Assembly (NCBI GenBank): GCA_003235715.1
Contig: QJVM01000260.1
Coordinates: 1-34,681, forward strand
DNA length: 34,681 nt
Reading direction: 5' to 3'
Source: Nitrospirota bacterium
GTDB taxonomy: Bacteria; Nitrospirota; Thermodesulfovibrionia; SZUA-242
The notes under the pieces were generated by a model. That model was given only the letters and a program-made list of their open reading frames with translations. It did no database searches and was not told the origin of the DNA. Positions 16,609 through 24,356 of the stretch are shown here, piece by piece. The position numbers were made by a program, and so were the translations under genes. Position 1 is the first letter of the stretch, and every line of letters starts with the position of its first letter.

Positions 16609-16725
16609 GCAGCCAGGGGCCCGGGATGACCCGCGGCACTCGCAACGACCACTTACCGTTGCTTCCTTCCGGACCTGGCGGGGTTCGGCGGCGCCACGAT
16701 GCGCGGGGCCCGGGTCCCTGACCGC
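16609..16725 (-). ncRNA. ffs: Signal recognition particle RNA (small bacterial type, 4.5S-like)
   Basis: On the minus strand the invariant apical segment CCAGGTCCGGAAGGAAGCA is present, followed by ACGGTAAGTG. The ends pair over about 17 bases: GCGGTCAGGGACCCGGG at the 5' side with CCCGGGCCCCTGGCTGC at the 3' side, one mismatch. The pairing can extend outward through GGGTTTTTGC / GCAAAAACCC, so the exact ends are uncertain by about 10 bases. The RNA binds Ffh and targets membrane proteins. It sits between tRNA-Ser and dnaX, a known arrangement. Confidence 0.94.
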
Positions 16726-16773
16726 AAAAACCCCCCAAATCCAAGGGAGTTGGGGAGAAACCTAAGGCATTTT

Positions 16774-16867
<94 letters not shown>

Positions 16868-16884
16868 GCAGAATCAAGGGCGTT

Positions 16885-16914
16885 ATTCTATCGGCTGAAA
16901 GAGGCCAAATTCAA
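16885..16914 (-). promoter_or_regulatory. Sigma-70 promoter of the tRNA-Ser/ffs/dnaX locus
   Basis: On the minus strand TTGAAT (16914-16909), 18 bases, TAGAAT (16890-16885), 17 bases ahead of the tRNA. The same -10 hexamer and spacer are found before tRNA-Met. Confidence 0.7.
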
Positions 16915-16918
16915 GAAA

Positions 16919-18037
16919 CTAGGGAGGTCCCTCATAGGTAATCCGGTAAATGGCTCCGGCCTTATCGTCGGAGACGAGAAGAGAACCGTCGGAGAGAATT
17001 TCAAGGTCTACCGGCCGCCCCCAGGCCCGCCCCCTGCTCAGCCATCCTTCGGCGAAAACGCGGTAACTGCCCTGCAGGTCCCCTGCCTCAGGGTTTACGG
17101 TCGTAATCCGGTATCCACGCGGCGTGCTCCGGTTCCAGGAGCCGTGTTCTGCGATGAAGAGTTGACGGTGGTAGGCCATGGGAAACCTCTCCCCCGTATA
17201 GAAGCGCACGCCGAGGGGGGCCACATGCGCCGGCAGTTCCACTGCCGCCGGCACCGTCCCCTGGCATCCGCCCGGGTGGCCGTAATCCGGGTCCACGCCG
17301 GAACGGCCGAAGCACGCGGGAAATCCGAAATCCAGCCCCTCGCGCTCAGCCCGGTTGAGTTCATCCGGAGGAAGTTCATCTCCGAGCCAGTCGCGTCCGT
17401 TGTCCGTAAACCAGAGTTCCCGGGTTCCCGGGTGCCAGTCGAATCCCACGGTATTGCGGATTCCACGGGCGAAAACCTCCCGGGTGACGCCGTCGCGGCT
17501 CAGCCGTGTGAGCGAAGCATAGGGGTCAGCCGGGGCACAGACATTGCACGGAGCGCCCACTGGGACATACAGCCTGCCGTCCGGCCCGAATCGAACGAAT
17601 TTCCACCCGTGGTGCCGGTCTCCGGGGTAATCCTCCCGGAAGATTACCGGTCGGGGAGGGTCGACCAGCCGTGATTCTATCCCGTCATACCGAATTACGC
17701 GGGACACCTCCGCCACGTACAGACTGCCCTCCCGGAAGGCCACGCCGTTGGGCATTTCCAGCCCCCGGGCAATCACGTAGACCTTCTCTGCCCGCTTGTC
17801 CCCGTCCAGATCCTGAAGCGCGTAAACCTTTCCCGCCTTCCGGGTACCTACATAAAGCGTCCCTTGAGGGCTGACAGTCATTGAGCGTGCGTCCTCCAGG
17901 CCCTCGGCGAAAGCATGAATGGAGAAGCCTGGGGGCAGACGGATCGTGTTCAGGGGCAGACTGCCGGACCAACCCGAGCCCGGAGTTGCCAGAAGAATGG
18001 CCAGAAGAAGTGAACCCTTCCATCCGAATACAGGCAT
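16919..18037 (-). CDS. Exported PQQ-dependent sugar/sorbosone dehydrogenase family protein
   Basis: A 372-residue secreted beta-propeller of the soluble glucose/sorbosone dehydrogenase family. A signal peptide (W-K-G-S then a hydrophobic run to about 24) precedes the mature protein. Family marks are LPPGFSIHAFAEGLEDARSM, the HHGWKFVRFGPDGRLYVPVGAPC strand with its early His pair and a CNVC cysteine pair, GIRNTVGFDWHPGTRELWFTDNGRDWLGDELPPDELN and EHGSWNRS, then SDDKAGAIYRI at the end. By family it oxidises sugars or aldehydes in the periplasm using PQQ; no PQQ-synthesis gene is present and the substrate is unknown. ATG 18037 has GGAGG five bases ahead. It is a single gene, divergent from the exported repeat protein. 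Confidence 0.87.
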   Translation of the reverse strand: MPVFGWKGSLLLAILLATPGSGWSGSLPLNTIRLPPGFSIHAFAEGLEDARSMTVSPQGTLYVGTRKAGKVYALQDLDGDKRAEKVYVIARGLEMPNGVAFREGSLYVAEVSRVIRYDGIESRLVDPPRPVIFREDYPGDRHHGWKFVRFGPDGRLYVPVGAPCNVCAPADPYASLTRLSRDGVTREVFARGIRNTVGFDWHPGTRELWFTDNGRDWLGDELPPDELNRAEREGLDFGFPACFGRSGVDPDYGHPGGCQGTVPAAVELPAHVAPLGVRFYTGERFPMAYHRQLFIAEHGSWNRSTPRGYRITTVNPEAGDLQGSYRVFAEGWLSRGRAWGRPVDLEILSDGSLLVSDDKAGAIYRITYEGPP

Positions 18038-18129
18038 GAACCCTCCTCGCGTGGCCGGTGACGTCCCTGTTTCCTCTTATCCCATGGAACCCCTGCCCTG
18101 TCAATGCGGGAACTCCCTCGGACCCAAGG

Positions 18130-18158
18130 GTTACAGGCGCAAGGGGTCCCGTTATAAT
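18130..18158 (+). promoter_or_regulatory. Sigma-70 promoter with an inverted repeat over the -10
   Basis: GTTACA (18130-18135), 17 bases, perfect TATAAT (18153-18158). The -10 lies inside an inverted repeat, GGTCCCGTT (18145-18153) and AACGGGGACC (18161-18170, one extra G), which could be a repressor site or a leader hairpin. The start near 18165 gives about 55 bases of leader to the ATG at 18220. Confidence 0.6.
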
Positions 18159-18219
18159 GGAACGGGGACCGATGCGTGGGTTTACCCCTACGTGGATTAT
18201 GGTCTCAAGGAACTCCCTG

Positions 18220-18912
18220 ATGGCGAGGCTTCATTTCCCTAACACCCGTTTCCTGGTCATGGCGCTGACGCTGTTCGTTCTGACGGGCTCCAGGCCTGTT
18301 CATGCCGAGATGGCGGGAGGCTGCCATTGCTTCAAGAATCGAAGTTATAACCCGGAGGACCGTTTTGGGGTCGACGATTACCTCCGGGCCACGGCCGTCA
18401 ATTCCCTGGTGGCGCGTTTTTTCCACGTATCCAAGAAGGATATCGTCATGATGCGGATGAACGGTGCTCCTCTCGAGGAACTGCTGGCCGCCTTCTATAT
18501 CAGCCGCCGTGGGGAGATTGATTATCGGGAGATCCTGGATCTGAGGTTTAAGCACATCCCCTGGCCTGAAGTCCTCACGCAAACCGGCCTCAAACCGGAA
18601 ACGATTGAACCCGGCTTTGCCGATGTTCTGGCCCGGGGTGACACACGCGTCATGGAGCATCTGGAAGATGCCACCCTCGCCCGTTTCTTCTCCATCGAAC
18701 CGGCCGAAGTCATTCAACTGAGAACGCTCGGTCTCGAGAACGTGCGGGACCGTGTCCTCGCCCTCGGTCTGGCGCGTCGCCTGAACGTACCGGCGGGCGA
18801 TCTGGCCCGCTCGCTTCGTCAGGAGAACCGGAGCTGGGGGGAGATGGCTGCAGAGGCCGGACTGACCCCCGAACACATGGGACCCTATATCGAGTCCATA
18901 AGTCGGAGCTGA
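18220..18912 (+). CDS. Exported protein of unknown function with an internal duplication
   Basis: A 230-residue protein I do not recognise. ATG 18220 is chosen because AAGGA lies nine bases upstream and because it opens directly with a signal peptide (M-A-R-L then a hydrophobic run, cleavage after VHA at about 29); the frame is open further up but has no such support. The mature protein starts with a GGCHCF segment (Cys-His-Cys), then holds two related blocks: about 62-128 (LVARFFHVSKKDI to QTGLKPETIEP) and about 145-217 (TLARFFSIEPAEV to EAGLTPEHMGP). Each block is helical and ends in a W-x-E-x(6)-GL-x-PE unit, so the gene looks like an old tandem duplication. No catalytic motif is seen. Confidence 0.7.
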   Translation: MARLHFPNTRFLVMALTLFVLTGSRPVHAEMAGGCHCFKNRSYNPEDRFGVDDYLRATAVNSLVARFFHVSKKDIVMMRMNGAPLEELLAAFYISRRGEIDYREILDLRFKHIPWPEVLTQTGLKPETIEPGFADVLARGDTRVMEHLEDATLARFFSIEPAEVIQLRTLGLENVRDRVLALGLARRLNVPAGDLARSLRQENRSWGEMAAEAGLTPEHMGPYIESISRS

Positions 18913-18938
18913 GGGCTGTTCGAACCCTCGTCCCAACT

Positions 18939-19826
18939 ATGATGACCACCGTGACCCTGATCCAGAGCCGTGATCGCGCCGATGGGATCCGCCGGGCCCT
19001 CAGCCTGCTCGGTGAAAACCCGGTGTCGGGAAAGGACGTCCTCCTCAAACCAAACTTCAATACGGCCGACCCGTATCCGGGAAGCACGCACAACGATACG
19101 CTCAGCCATCTGGTGCGGAACCTTAAAGGCATGGGAGCGGTTCGAATCACGGTCGCCGACCGGAGCGGTCCCGCCGACACGGCCAACGTGATCGCGCAGA
19201 AGGGCCTTCCCGACCTCGCACGAGAATTCGGCTTTGACCTCCTCAATCTGGAAGAACTTCCCGAAGCCGACTGGGTCCGGTTCTGTCCCGACCAGAAACT
19301 CCACTGGCGAAAGGGATTTGACGTGGCCAGGCCGTTCCGGGATGCATCCTGCGTGGTGGCCACGTGCTGCCTGAAGACCCACGGTTTTGGCGGCGTCTTT
19401 ACGATGTCCCTGAAGCTTGGCATCGGGATTACGCACAAGCGAAACATGCTGGAGTTGCATGCCTCGTTTCTCAACATGGAGAAGATGATTGCCGAGGTCA
19501 ACCTGGCCTACCAGCCCTCTCTCATCCTCCTGGATGGCATCGAGGCGTTTGTAGACGGCGGGCCCATGACCGGCCGCCGGAAGCACGCCGGGGTCATCCT
19601 CGCCGGCACCGACCGGATTGCAGTCGATGCGGTGGGCGTCGCCCTCTTGAAAGAACTTGGATCGAAGAAGGCTATCATGGATAAGCGGGTCTTCGAACAG
19701 ACCCAGATCACGCGGGCGGCGGAACTGGGCCTGGGGGTAGGCCGTCCGGACCAAATCCGGATCGTGTCCGATACGAATGAGGGACAACAGCACGCGAGTC
19801 ACCTGACGCGTATCCTGCTAGAGTAG
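18939..19826 (+). CDS. DUF362 domain protein
   Basis: A 295-residue protein of the DUF362 family, whose members are often linked to iron-sulfur proteins but whose reaction is not established. Visible family features: an N-terminal VLLKPNFNTADPYPGSTHND segment (about 35-54), ITVADRSGP, CLKTHGFGGVFTMSLKLGIG around the middle and DGIEAFVDGGPM with HAGVILAGTDRIAVDAVGVALLKELG in the C-terminal half. It lacks the ferredoxin-like 4Fe-4S tail that some members have, so it is the short form. Two adjacent ATG codons open the frame and no ribosome site is evident. It follows the exported repeat protein by 26 bases and probably shares its promoter. Confidence 0.88.
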   Translation: MMTTVTLIQSRDRADGIRRALSLLGENPVSGKDVLLKPNFNTADPYPGSTHNDTLSHLVRNLKGMGAVRITVADRSGPADTANVIAQKGLPDLAREFGFDLLNLEELPEADWVRFCPDQKLHWRKGFDVARPFRDASCVVATCCLKTHGFGGVFTMSLKLGIGITHKRNMLELHASFLNMEKMIAEVNLAYQPSLILLDGIEAFVDGGPMTGRRKHAGVILAGTDRIAVDAVGVALLKELGSKKAIMDKRVFEQTQITRAAELGLGVGRPDQIRIVSDTNEGQQHASHLTRILLE

Positions 19827-19926
19827 AATCGGAAGACACGCTTTGTGGCCTCATGAAGCGGTGGCCTCCTGTATACCTTTACGGAAGACAGGAGTCAGAA
19901 TGGCAAGTCATTTCAGGAGGAGACAG

Positions 19927-20778
19927 ATGACCTCACTTCGCCCGCGACGTTATTCCGTAGAGCGCTTTACCTTCACCGGGCTTCTGTTTGCAGGGTTGCT
20001 CTTTATCTCCCTTCCCGGCGCCGCAACAGCGGAGACGATCACGGTGGGCGGAACCGGGTCGGCTCTGGGCACCCTGCAGCGCATGGGCAAGGCTTATATG
20101 GCCCTGCATCCGGAAATCAAGGTGACCATCCTGCCCAGCCTGGGAAGCGGAGGAGGCATCAAGGCCGTCATCCGGGGTTCCATCGACATCGGCTTGAGTG
20201 GTCGAGCACTCAAAGACAGCGAGAAGGAGAAGGCCGTTGCCGTGGAATTTGCCCAATGCCCGTTCGTCCTCGTGGTTCCTGAGAAAAACCCTGTTTCGGA
20301 AATGTCTCTGGAGCAACTCGCACGCATCTATTCCGGAGAAACAGATTCATGGCCGGATGGAACTCCCCTCAGATTGATCATGCGACCGGAACGCGAATCC
20401 GAAGTCGATTTTCTCAAATCCCTGGGGCCTGAGATGGAAAGGGCTGTTCCTCTCGCCTACAAACGGCAAGGGATGATCGTGGCCCTTACAGACCAGGAAG
20501 CGGCAGACAAGGTGGGAGAAATTCCGGGAGCCTTTGGGATTTCAACCCTCTGCCAGGTCGTGTCCGAAGCCCGACCACTCAAGATAGTTTCTCTCGACGG
20601 TGTCCAACCGACCCTGGACTTGGTGGAAAACGGCCGCTATCCGTACGTCCGCCTGTTTCGGCTGGTGACCCCCCTGCAACCCGCGCCCCATGTGCAGGAA
20701 TTCATCCGGTTCATTCTGTCAGAAACCGGGGCCGGCATCCTGAAAACGAACGGCAGTCTGCCCGTAAAGACCCCCTGA
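19927..20778 (+). CDS. PstS-like periplasmic substrate-binding protein
   Basis: A 283-residue exported binding protein of the phosphate-type (PstS/PBP-like) fold. AGGAGG sits six bases before ATG 19927; an alternative ATG at 19900 also has a ribosome site (AGGAG) and would add nine residues. The signal peptide ends at about residue 39 (AATA^ETI). Mature features: TVGGTGSALGTLQRM, PSLGSGGGIKAVIRGSIDIGLSGRALKDSE (the phosphate-loop-like region), and FVLVVPEKNPVSEMSLEQLARIYSGE. No permease or ATPase gene follows; instead its stop overlaps a histidine kinase start (TGATG). That argues for a role as a ligand-sensing partner of the kinase rather than in transport; the ligand (an oxyanion by family) is inferred. 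Confidence 0.85.
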   Translation: MTSLRPRRYSVERFTFTGLLFAGLLFISLPGAATAETITVGGTGSALGTLQRMGKAYMALHPEIKVTILPSLGSGGGIKAVIRGSIDIGLSGRALKDSEKEKAVAVEFAQCPFVLVVPEKNPVSEMSLEQLARIYSGETDSWPDGTPLRLIMRPERESEVDFLKSLGPEMERAVPLAYKRQGMIVALTDQEAADKVGEIPGAFGISTLCQVVSEARPLKIVSLDGVQPTLDLVENGRYPYVRLFRLVTPLQPAPHVQEFIRFILSETGAGILKTNGSLPVKTP

Positions 20779-22874
20779 TGCCTGATTCTCCGATCCATAT
20801 CATCAAGCTGACGCGCCGACTTTCTTTGGTCATCGGCCTGATGATTGCCTTGCTGGGTCCCGTGTTCTACTTTGCTCTTTCCTATCAGTATCATGCCACG
20901 GGGATCGATACGGAGGCGCAAATCAACGCCGAAATCACGAGTCAGTTCGTGGGATCCAACACCGGGCGCTGGCGTTTCATGGAGGAGCGATTGATCTCCC
21001 TCTTGGATCTGAAAAGTATCCCTTTCCTCGAACACAAGCGTCGCGTTCTTGACGTGAACCTCGAGGAACTCGCCAGTAACGGCCTGATCCTTCCCGAGCC
21101 TCTGCTCGTACGTACGAGCCCCTTCTATGACGCAGGGCGTTTGGCCGGATTCGTTGAGATCAGCCAAACGCTCCGGCCCCTCCTGTGGCGGACCTTCTTT
21201 GTGCTTCTCGTCTCTGCTCTTGCAGGGGGGGGCTTTTACCTTTTCATCCGTCGTCTGCCCCTTCAAGCGCTTGAGGAAGCCTTTGGCCGCCTGGAGGAAT
21301 CCCGTCTGCTTTTGGAAAGCGTTTTCCGGAGTTTTCGTGATGCTGTGGTAGTCGTGCGGCTGGAAGCAAGGGAGGTGATTGCCTGCAATCCTGCGACAGC
21401 GCATCTCTTGGGGTGGACGCTGGCCGATTTACGGCAGATGGAACCAGCCCGCCTGAGTGAGGTGCTGCCCGGTGAGGTCTTCCGGGAACCAACCGGAGAG
21501 GATTCAGCCGCCTTCAACCTCAGGCGCACCCGGATGAAACGGAGTAACGGAGACACATTTCCTGTCGAATATTCGCGGGCCGTGTTCCTTGACCGGAACA
21601 AGCATCCCGTGGCGGTGATTGTCGTCCGCGATATTACGGAGAGGGTCCTCCAGGAGGAGCGTATTCTGAATATCAATCGGGAACTCGAGTCACGGGTGGA
21701 AGCACGGACACGGGAACTTTCAGACAGCGAGAAGAGACTCCGGTATCTCTTCAAGCGGAGTCCTTCGCCCGTCCTGATTCTGGCCGCTTCGACTGCAGAG
21801 ATCCTCGATGCCAATGACGCAGCCCTGCAACTGCTCGAATGCGGCCTTGCGGACTGCCGCGGGATAAAACTCTCGGCGTTTGTCTCACCGGAGAGTCATG
21901 GACATATTGATTCCCTTATGATGTCTCCGGCGGACATGACACATCTTGACAGCATTTCAGAAGCCAGGTTCGTCACCCACCTGGGCAATCCCCGAGTCAT
22001 CTCGGTGCACATCAGACGATTGACCGCCGGCGGGGAACCCATCGTTTTCTGCTCTCTCTTTGACGTTACAGAGACGGTCCACCTCCGAAGCCAGTGGCGA
22101 ATGAGCCTTGAAAGACTGGTTCAGGCTGAAAAGATGGAGTTCCTCGGAACCATGGTCAGCGGCTTCGCCCACGACATCAATAATCCCAACCAGCTGATCC
22201 GAACCAATGTTCAGATGCTGGCAGAGGTCTGCCGGGACCTTCTGGAGGTTCTGGATCATTGCTCCGGGGTTCGTATCGCTTCCCTTGGAGGGCTTTCGGT
22301 CGCAGAGGCCAAAGAGTCGATCCCTTCGGCGCTGGCAGACATTGAGAGCGGCTCCAACCGGATCGCAAGAATCATCCGGAACCTCATGGGGTATGCCCGG
22401 GAACACGATTCGATGGCTCTCGGCGACGTGAAGGTCAACAAGGTCGTTGAGGATGCGGTGATGCTCCTCAAGCATCGAATTCACCAGATGACGGACCATT
22501 TCAGTATAACGCTGGACGATCATGTTCCAAGTATCAGGGGAAACGCACAATCCCTCGAACAGATCGTGATCAATCTCCTGGTTAATGCCCTCGAGTCCCT
22601 GACGGACGCGACCGGCCGCGTGGCGATAGCGACCCGGTACGAGTCCGGAAAGGAGAAGGTCCTGATTCTCGTGGAAGACAACGGAACAGGCATGTCTCAG
22701 GAAACTCTCGAACAATCACGAAAACCGTTCTTCACAACGAAGGAATCCACCGGCGGTTCGGGACTTGGGCTTTCCATCACCCAAATGCTCGTTCAGGAAC
22801 ACGGGGGCTCTCTGGACATTACATCGGCCCCCGGCACCGGAACCACCATAACGGTCACGCTCCCCGTTTCCTGA
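20778..22874 (+). CDS. Membrane histidine kinase with two PAS domains, partner of the binding protein
   Basis: A 698-residue sensor kinase. Helices at about 16-36 and 132-154 flank a small periplasmic domain of roughly 95 residues. A PAS domain (about 178-300), a charged coiled segment (LESRVEARTRELSDSEKRL), a second PAS (about 318-430), the phospho-acceptor His465 in SGFAHDINNPNQ and an ATPase domain (NLLVNALESL, VEDNGTGM, GGSGLGLSITQ) follow. Unlike the two kinases earlier in the window it has no receiver, and no response regulator is encoded nearby, so it must signal to an unlinked regulator. Translational coupling to the binding protein suggests its periplasmic domain reads the bound state of that protein. 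A run of eight G occurs at 21225-21232 inside the second membrane helix. Confidence 0.92.
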   Translation: MPDSPIHIIKLTRRLSLVIGLMIALLGPVFYFALSYQYHATGIDTEAQINAEITSQFVGSNTGRWRFMEERLISLLDLKSIPFLEHKRRVLDVNLEELASNGLILPEPLLVRTSPFYDAGRLAGFVEISQTLRPLLWRTFFVLLVSALAGGGFYLFIRRLPLQALEEAFGRLEESRLLLESVFRSFRDAVVVVRLEAREVIACNPATAHLLGWTLADLRQMEPARLSEVLPGEVFREPTGEDSAAFNLRRTRMKRSNGDTFPVEYSRAVFLDRNKHPVAVIVVRDITERVLQEERILNINRELESRVEARTRELSDSEKRLRYLFKRSPSPVLILAASTAEILDANDAALQLLECGLADCRGIKLSAFVSPESHGHIDSLMMSPADMTHLDSISEARFVTHLGNPRVISVHIRRLTAGGEPIVFCSLFDVTETVHLRSQWRMSLERLVQAEKMEFLGTMVSGFAHDINNPNQLIRTNVQMLAEVCRDLLEVLDHCSGVRIASLGGLSVAEAKESIPSALADIESGSNRIARIIRNLMGYAREHDSMALGDVKVNKVVEDAVMLLKHRIHQMTDHFSITLDDHVPSIRGNAQSLEQIVINLLVNALESLTDATGRVAIATRYESGKEKVLILVEDNGTGMSQETLEQSRKPFFTTKESTGGSGLGLSITQMLVQEHGGSLDITSAPGTGTTITVTLPVS

Positions 22875-22958
22875 TCAGCGGGAGCGCCGCGCCCTCTGGC
22901 CCTCGCCGTGGTAACTGAAAACCCGTGAGGATGGACCCGTCTTCCGTTCGAGGGCCAT

Positions 22959-22978
22959 ATTGTTTGATATCAAACAAT
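22959..22978. promoter_or_regulatory. Perfect 20-bp palindrome, operator of the MarR regulator
   Basis: ATTGTTTGATATCAAACAAT is fully self-complementary and ends 18 bases before the regulator ATG. Size and AT-rich form match operators of MarR-family dimers. A weak promoter, TGGACC (22932-22937), 18 bases, CATATT (22956-22961), would place the start within the palindrome, so binding would block transcription and give autoregulation. The site is seen directly; the binding is inferred. Confidence 0.75.
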
Positions 22979-22996
22979 CCCGTGTTAACCTGAATC

Positions 22997-23452
22997 ATGG
23001 AGACAGGAGATTCAAGAGAGAGGACAGACCGACTGGCCCTTGGCGCATGGGTCAAACTGGCCCGGTCTGCAGAGTCGGTCAGCACCCGGATACACGGACA
23101 CCTTGCGGCGTACAGGCTCACGGTGAGCCAGTTCGGAGTGCTGGAAGCACTGTACCACGTGGGGCCCCTCTCCCAGCGGAGTCTCGCCCGGAAGATTCTG
23201 AAAAGCACCGGTAACATGACGCACGTCCTGAACAACATGGAGAAGAGAGGGCTGGTCCGACGGCAACCGGACCCTAAAGACCGGAGAGCCGTCGAGGTTC
23301 ATCTGACAAGGAAGGGAACGCAGCTGGTTAGAAACGTGTTTCCCCGCCATGCAGAGATCGTTCGACGGGAAATGAGCATCCTCAATACAACCGAACAACA
23401 CGAACTTGGACGACTGTGTCGAAAACTCGGCCTTCAAACAAAGGAACCCTAG
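22997..23452 (+). CDS. MarR-family transcriptional regulator, MhqR-like
   Basis: A 151-residue winged-helix regulator. Visible: LTVSQFGVLEALYHVGPLSQRSLARKILKSTGNMTHVLNNMEKRGLVRR, i.e. helix-turn-helix (about 45-85), and the wing with DPKDRRAVEVHLTRKG, then a dimer helix. The pattern LYHxGxxxxxxxxxKxLxxxGxxTxVxxxxEKxGLVxR followed by a PKH/PRH segment is that of MhqR, the quinone/catechol-responsive repressor of Bacillus subtilis; no conserved redox cysteine of the OhrR type is present at the N-terminus. No ribosome site precedes ATG 22997. The next gene, 38 bases on, is a DoxX protein, and in Bacillus MhqR also controls a DoxX-type gene (mhqP), which strengthens the call. Confidence 0.88.
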   Translation: METGDSRERTDRLALGAWVKLARSAESVSTRIHGHLAAYRLTVSQFGVLEALYHVGPLSQRSLARKILKSTGNMTHVLNNMEKRGLVRRQPDPKDRRAVEVHLTRKGTQLVRNVFPRHAEIVRREMSILNTTEQHELGRLCRKLGLQTKEP

Positions 23453-23490
23453 GGTAGGACGGCTCTTGCTGGTCCGGAAGGAGGTCAAGG

Positions 23491-23940
23491 ATGGTAAAGG
23501 CATTCTTTCAAACACAATCGGAAACGTCTCAACTGATACTAAGGGGACTTCTGGGAATCGTGTTCTTCCCACATGGCGCGCAGAAGCTACTCGGATGGTT
23601 TGGAGGCGGCGGCTTCAGCGGAACCATGGAGTTCTTTACCGGCGCACTGGGCATTCCGGCCGTACTCGCCTTTCTCGTGATCATGACGGAATTCTTCGGT
23701 GCTCTGGCCCTGATCGCCGGCTTCTTCACGCGGCTCGCGGCCTTCGGGGTCGCAAACATCATGGTCGTGGCCACGTTCATGCTTCATTGGCCGAACGGCT
23801 TCTTCATGAACTGGTTTGGCAACCAGAAGGGCGAAGGCTTCGAATACCACATTCTCGCCCTGGCGATCTGCCTGGCCTTGATGATCAAAGGCGCCGGTCG
23901 GTGGTCTGTAGACGGATGGATTGCCGGGCGGATCAACTAG
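23491..23940 (+). CDS. DoxX family membrane protein
   Basis: A 149-residue inner-membrane protein with four predicted helices (about 15-33, 50-75, 78-98 and 120-137). Family features are LLGIVFFPHGAQKLLGWFGGGGF near the start and LIAGFFTRLAAF in the middle. ATG 23491 has a perfect AAGGAGGT six bases upstream. DoxX members are tied to quinone/oxidative stress in some bacteria and, in archaea, to thiosulfate:quinone oxidoreductase; given the MhqR-like regulator directly upstream, a quinone- or thiol-stress role under its control is the likelier one. Substrate unknown. Confidence 0.9.
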   Translation: MVKAFFQTQSETSQLILRGLLGIVFFPHGAQKLLGWFGGGGFSGTMEFFTGALGIPAVLAFLVIMTEFFGALALIAGFFTRLAAFGVANIMVVATFMLHWPNGFFMNWFGNQKGEGFEYHILALAICLALMIKGAGRWSVDGWIAGRIN

Positions 23941-24007
23941 CGCCCGGAGCGCGTATGGCGGTTCGGAGGGAAACGGACGCTTCCGGGTTTCATCCCTGGG
24001 CGCGTCA

Positions 24008-24049
24008 GAAGAGAAACGGGGCGGGGATCCCAAAAGGACCCGCCGCCCC
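24008..24049 (-). terminator. Terminator of the rhodanese/YeiH operon
   Basis: On the minus strand GGGGCGG (24049-24043) pairs with CCGCCCC (24024-24018), with further pairing inside, then GTTTCTCTTCT. It starts 13 bases after the stop of the last minus-strand gene. It may also slow plus-strand transcription from doxX, though no T-run is present in that direction. Confidence 0.55.
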
Positions 24050-24061
24050 AGGGGGGTAAGC

Positions 24062-24355
24062 TTATTGATTGAAGGAGTATTCGAAAGTACTTCTGAGGAC
24101 GAGTTCGGCCTCGGAGGTTTCCGCCACTTCGGTATAGTACAGGGCACTCGCCTCTATCCCCGTATCCCGAACAAAGCGGCCCAGTGTCTGAAGCGGTGAC
24201 ACGTGTTGCTGGAGCCACGGCGCGAATAGGAACGCAAAGGCCCATACGGCCACGAGCGAGGCGATGAGCGCAGCCCATTTCCTGACAACCACTAGTCTCC
24301 CGCCATGAGAGCCCCGGTGATGGAAAAACGTGGAGTTTGACGCGGTGATGTCCAT
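24062..24355 (-). CDS. Small single-pass membrane protein, unknown function
   Basis: A 97-residue protein I cannot assign to a named family. It has a basic N-terminus (HHRGSHGGRLVVVRK), one membrane helix (about 26-46, WAALIASLVAVWAFAFLFAPW) and an extramembrane tail of about 50 residues with an acidic, aromatic end (ALYYTEVAETSEAE). The ATG lies one base after the stop of the YeiH-type gene, so it is almost certainly co-translated with it. The tight linkage suggests an accessory subunit of that transporter. An in-frame start and good membrane helix support a real gene; the function is open. Confidence 0.68.
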   Translation of the reverse strand: MDITASNSTFFHHRGSHGGRLVVVRKWAALIASLVAVWAFAFLFAPWLQQHVSPLQTLGRFVRDTGIEASALYYTEVAETSEAELVLRSTFEYSFNQ

Positions 24356-24356
24356 A

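Noticed and set aside
16500-16652. 51-codon N-terminal extension of dnaX
   Set aside because: Runs into the SRP RNA; the family N-terminus MSYLVLARKWRP starts at 16499.
21225-21232. Run of eight G in the binding-protein-linked kinase as a phase-variation tract
   Set aside because: It encodes Ala-Gly-Gly-Gly in a membrane helix and could be simple codon choice at high GC; no other sign of phase variation.
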